Shown here one piece after another: positions 61,372 through 64,000 of a stretch of DNA of 64,000 bases (its first letter is position 1; every line of letters starts with the position of its first letter). A program made the position numbers and the translations under genes. This DNA is from Paenibacillus assamensis DSM 18201 (GTDB lineage: Bacteria > Bacillota > Bacilli > Paenibacillales > Paenibacillaceae). The stretch is from NCBI RefSeq assembly GCF_000422445.1, contig NZ_AULU01000006.1:62001-126000 (forward strand), written 5' to 3'. The notes under the pieces were generated by a model. It did no database searches. It worked only from the letters and a program-made list of their open reading frames with translations, and was not told where the DNA came from.

Positions 61372-62863
61372 GATCGGAGTTGGCATATTCGTTCCGTTAC
61401 TAGCACTTTTGGCTTACATTGGAGTTAATGTGTGGCCTGTTGTCTTTGCTGCTGCTGTGCTTGGAATACTAGCAGTCGTTGCGAAGCGCAGAGGTCAAGC
61501 AATGAACAGATATGAGGGAAGTGCTCCTCGCGCAAAGTCAGGTCGGTTAACAGATAAGTCTATTGACTTTCAACATATTGGTGGACAGGATCGTGCCAAG
61601 CAAGAGCTTATTGAAGCGTTGGATTTTCTCGTGAAAAGGGAGGACATACGCAAGTTTGGAATTCGCCCCCTTAAAGGGCTGTTGTTAACAGGTCCACCGG
61701 GGACAGGGAAAACGTTAATGGCAAAGGCTGCTGCAAACTATGCAGATGCTGTATTTTTAGGTGCATCAGGAAGTGAATTCGTCGAGATGTACGTCGGTGT
61801 TGGCGCAGGGCGTATTCGCGAATTATTCAAGGAAGCACGACAGCAAGCTAAGAAAGCGAAAAAAGAAAGTGCCGTCATATTTATTGATGAAATTGACGTC
61901 ATTGGAGGTAAGCGAGACGGTGGGCAGCAGCGGGAATACGATCAAACGTTGAATCAGCTTTTGACTGAGATGGATGGATTGTACGGCAGTGAGAATCCAC
62001 AAATCTTGATTATTGCAGCAACGAATCGCAAGGAAATGCTAGATTCAGCTTTGTTACGCCCAGGTCGGTTTGACCGACATATTCAAGTGGATCTGCCTGA
62101 TAAAAGTGGCCGTACACATATTTTGCAGCTGCATGCAAAAAATAAACCGATGGCTGATGATGTCAATTTAGAACGTATTGCTGAAGAAACTTTCGGTTTC
62201 TCTGGAGCACAATTGGAAAGCGTTCTGAATGAAGGTGCGATCTATGCTATGCGTGAAGCGGATGTGCAAATTCAGATGAGGCACCTTACACAAGCGATTG
62301 ATAAAGTCATGATGGGTGAAAAAACAGATCGTGAAACAGCGCAGGATGAACGGTTCCGAGTAGCTGTACATGAACTTGGACATGCGATTGCAGCCGAGGC
62401 AGTACGCCCAGGGAGTGTTTCTCAAATTTCACTAAGTCCGCGTGGTCAAGCGCTTGGTTATGTGCGACATCAACCACAGCAAGATCGTTATATTTATACA
62501 AAACCTTTTTTGGAAGAGCAGATAATGATTGCTTTAGGTGGAGCTGTAGCAGAAGAAATGTTTTATGGAGATCGCTCTACCGGTTCTCAAGGGGACTTCG
62601 ACCAAGCTTTGAATATTGTAGAAACGATGGTTAATGCAGGGCTCACGGAGCTGGGAATTGTGCGACTAAAGCATGTATCCAATGAAAAGCTAACAACGGA
62701 AATAAATCGCATATTAGACGAGCTTCATCGTAAAGTTCGTCAACAGTTGGAACAGAATAGAGACGTGTTTGATCAAGCTATTTTGCCACTGCTACAAGAC
62801 GAAAGACTTGATGGCAATGCATTTAGGTGTCTATTTTGTGACAGTAAGAAAATACCAGTGTGA
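61343..62863 (+). CDS. FtsH-like AAA+ membrane metalloprotease
   Basis: A 506-residue AAA+ protease. Two membrane helices at residues 10-28 and 30-47 are nearly contiguous, so the ~70-residue outside domain of classical FtsH is missing. The ATPase domain has Walker A GPPGTGKT (117-124), pore motif MYVG (149-152), Walker B VIFIDEID (178-185) and the arginine-finger segment RPGRFDR (239-245). The M41 peptidase has HELGH (343-347) and the third zinc ligand in GSQGDFDQA near residue 418, so catalysis should be intact. ATG 61343 lies within the preceding gene. The B. subtilis FtsH gene is elsewhere, so this is probably a paralogue. Confidence 0.9.
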   Translation: MNNRTKRWLEIGVGIFVPLLALLAYIGVNVWPVVFAAAVLGILAVVAKRRGQAMNRYEGSAPRAKSGRLTDKSIDFQHIGGQDRAKQELIEALDFLVKREDIRKFGIRPLKGLLLTGPPGTGKTLMAKAAANYADAVFLGASGSEFVEMYVGVGAGRIRELFKEARQQAKKAKKESAVIFIDEIDVIGGKRDGGQQREYDQTLNQLLTEMDGLYGSENPQILIIAATNRKEMLDSALLRPGRFDRHIQVDLPDKSGRTHILQLHAKNKPMADDVNLERIAEETFGFSGAQLESVLNEGAIYAMREADVQIQMRHLTQAIDKVMMGEKTDRETAQDERFRVAVHELGHAIAAEAVRPGSVSQISLSPRGQALGYVRHQPQQDRYIYTKPFLEEQIMIALGGAVAEEMFYGDRSTGSQGDFDQALNIVETMVNAGLTELGIVRLKHVSNEKLTTEINRILDELHRKVRQQLEQNRDVFDQAILPLLQDERLDGNAFRCLFCDSKKIPV

Positions 62864-62879
62864 AAATCACTGGTTTTTT
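62854..62879 (+). terminator. Rho-independent terminator after the FtsH-like gene
   Basis: ACCAGTG (62854-62860) pairs with CACTGGT (62868-62874) and is followed by T residues. The stem overlaps the stop codon. Confidence 0.85.
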
Positions 62880-63003
62880 CACTTCATATTCATGAAAAAT
62901 GATAAGATATGGTTAGTTACCTATGCAATTTGTGCTGATAACGATACCTGTCCTTCGGGTACAATATCGGGAGAGCATAGCAACATGAAAGGTGGAAGAG
63001 ACC

Positions 63004-63876
63004 ATGTTTTTCAAAAAGATAGGCGTCATTGGCGGCGGTACTATGGGCCAAGGCATTGCAGAAATGCTTGCTGTTAAAGGTCTAGATGTATTGCTTGTTG
63101 AGCAGACGCCAGAGAAGTTAGACCATGCTTACTCAATGATCGAACTGAGCTTGGACAAGCAGTTGGAGAAATGGGCAATTACCCAAGCAGAAAAAAAACT
63201 AATCTTGTCCCGCATTAATAAGGTTACTCACTTGGCAGAGCTAAGTGCTTGCGATATGGTTATCGAGACCATTTCTGAAGATCTTGAAGCAAAGAAAGCT
63301 GTATTTGCAGAGCTTGATCGCGTTTGCCCAAGTAATATTATTTTAGCGAGCAATACTTCTACATTATCCCTTACTGAGTTGGCAAGCACGACGAAATACC
63401 CGTCTCGTGTAATCGGTATGCACTTTATTTATCCGGTATCCAAAATTGACTTGGTTGAAATTATCCGTGGTTTGAAAACGTCTGAAGAAACATTCTCTGA
63501 GACAAAGCGTTTCGTGGAAGAAGTTGTTCAGAAGAAGGGCGTAATGGTTTATGAATCGCCTGGTTTCGTAACTACACGGCTTATTTGCGTGCTTATTAAT
63601 GAAGCACTTCACGTTCTTCAAGAAGGTGTTGCTACACCAGAAGACGTCGACAATGCGATGAAGATCGGTTATAATTTCCAGTATGGTCCGCTTGAAATGG
63701 CTGATCACTTTGGACTTGATTCGGTATTGGCAGCGATGGAAGGCATGTTCCGTGAATTCGGGGATATCAAGTATCGTCCGTCTGTGTTGTTGAAAAAAAT
63801 GGTGCGTGCAAATCAACTAGGCGTTAAGACTGGCGCTGGATTTTTCAAGTATGACAAGGATGGGGATAGACTATGA
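63004..63876 (+). CDS. 3-hydroxyacyl-CoA (3-hydroxybutyryl-CoA) dehydrogenase
   Basis: A 290-residue NAD-dependent dehydrogenase of the HBDH/FadB type. The N-terminal NAD loop is [17 protein letters not shown], followed by [12 protein letters not shown] and the catalytic-site segments GMHFIYPV (His) and [17 protein letters not shown] (Asn). The C-terminal helical domain has [23 protein letters not shown] 63004 follows AAAGGTGG at 8 bases; GTG 62992 overlaps that site. It interconverts 3-hydroxybutyryl-CoA and acetoacetyl-CoA, in butyrate-type or fatty-acid metabolism. It overlaps ackA by 4 bases. Confidence 0.92.
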   Translation: MFFKKIGVIGGGTMGQGIAEMLAVKGLDVLLVEQTPEKLDHAYSMIELSLDKQLEKWAITQAEKKLILSRINKVTHLAELSACDMVIETISEDLEAKKAVFAELDRVCPSNIILASNTSTLSLTELASTTKYPSRVIGMHFIYPVSKIDLVEIIRGLKTSEETFSETKRFVEEVVQKKGVMVYESPGFVTTRLICVLINEALHVLQEGVATPEDVDNAMKIGYNFQYGPLEMADHFGLDSVLAAMEGMFREFGDIKYRPSVLLKKMVRANQLGVKTGAGFFKYDKDGDRL

Positions 63877-64000
63877 AAATTCTCGTAATAAACGCAGGAA
63901 GCTCGTCGTTGAAATACCAAGTATACGATATGTCAAGTGAAACAGCTCTAGCGAGTGGTCGCGTTGAGCGTATTGGCATGGATTCATCTATTCTCGTTCA
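63873..64000 (+). CDS. ackA: Acetate kinase, N-terminal part (cut by window edge)
   Basis: Only the first 42 codons are present. The N-terminus [20 protein letters not shown] followed by VERIGMDSS is the acetate kinase family start, with the conserved Asn-Ala-Gly-Ser-Ser-Ser-Leu-Lys segment near the active site. AckA makes ATP and acetate from acetyl phosphate. The ATG is coupled to the preceding stop codon (ATGA). Butyrate kinase also begins similarly, but the VERIG segment favours acetate kinase. The frame is open at the window end, so the gene continues. Confidence 0.9.
   Translation, partial: MKILVINAGSSSLKYQVYDMSSETALASGRVERIGMDSSILV

Noticed and set aside
1-64000. tRNA, rRNA, CRISPR arrays, IS elements or prophage genes
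   Set aside because: I looked for tRNA T-loop patterns, regularly spaced repeats, transposase motifs and integrase genes and found none that could be supported.

Overview
The window comes from a low-GC, spore-forming Firmicute of the Paenibacillus type. It carries sporulation genes (spoVIF, spoIVA, yphF-like, ypjB-like), bacillithiol genes (bshA, bshB1), a TRAP protein, and a gene order that follows the Bacillus subtilis chromosome from der to ypmB: der-gpsA-yphE-yphF-spoIVA-hup-mtrB-hepS-menG-hepT-ndk-cheR-aroC-aroB-aroH-trp-hisC-tyrA-ypiB-ypiF-qcrABC-ypjA-ypjB-mazG-dapB-mgsA-bshB1-bshA-cca-birA-panBCD-dinG-ypmB. Almost everything is on the + strand. No tRNA, rRNA, IS element or CRISPR array was seen.

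Region by region: 1-6.1 kb holds der, plsY, gpsA, small sporulation genes, two different 2Fe-2S ferredoxins flanking a nucleotidyltransferase-like gene, and a lipoprotein gene. 6.3-8 kb is spoIVA with a good sigma-E promoter. 8.1-15.3 kb is an accessory insertion between spoIVA and hup: an MFS exporter with an ArsR-type regulator on the minus strand, an unknown acidic protein and a sugar-type ABC importer. 15.5-23.4 kb holds hup, mtrB, a hepS-menG-ubiA-ubiX-mqnA-hepT menaquinone operon with futalosine-pathway genes embedded in it, ndk and cheR. 23.5-33.8 kb is the aromatic supraoperon (aroC-aroB-aroH, trp leader, trpDCFBA, hisC, tyrA). 34.4-41.2 kb holds an ECF sigma/anti-sigma pair, a phosphatase, a gamma carbonic anhydrase and the qcrABC menaquinol:cytochrome c reductase. 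41.3-58.8 kb covers ypjA/ypjB-like genes, mazG-like, dapB, mgsA, bacillithiol, cca, birA, pantothenate (behind an attenuator-like leader), dinG, rex, an MTA/SAH deaminase and ypmB. 58.9-64 kb has a secreted chitin-type LPMO on the minus strand, an FtsH-like protease with a membrane partner, a 3-hydroxyacyl-CoA dehydrogenase and the start of ackA.

The most striking signal is in the tryptophan region. The TRAP gene keeps its RNA-binding residues, and the trp leader holds exactly eleven (G/T)AG triplets at a strict 5-nt period behind a near-consensus promoter, followed by a strong terminator. Yet trpE is absent: a good Shine-Dalgarno site where trpE should start leads only into a 41-codon reading frame. 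The control apparatus survives above an operon lacking its first committed enzyme. Other candidates worth attention are an FtsH-like protease that lacks the extracytoplasmic domain and overlaps a gene for a membrane-anchored partner, a short promoter-to-terminator unit after tyrA that may be a small RNA, a structured leader before panB, and a roughly 70% GC island inside cca. All function calls rest on reading the sequence and on family knowledge; no database search was run.
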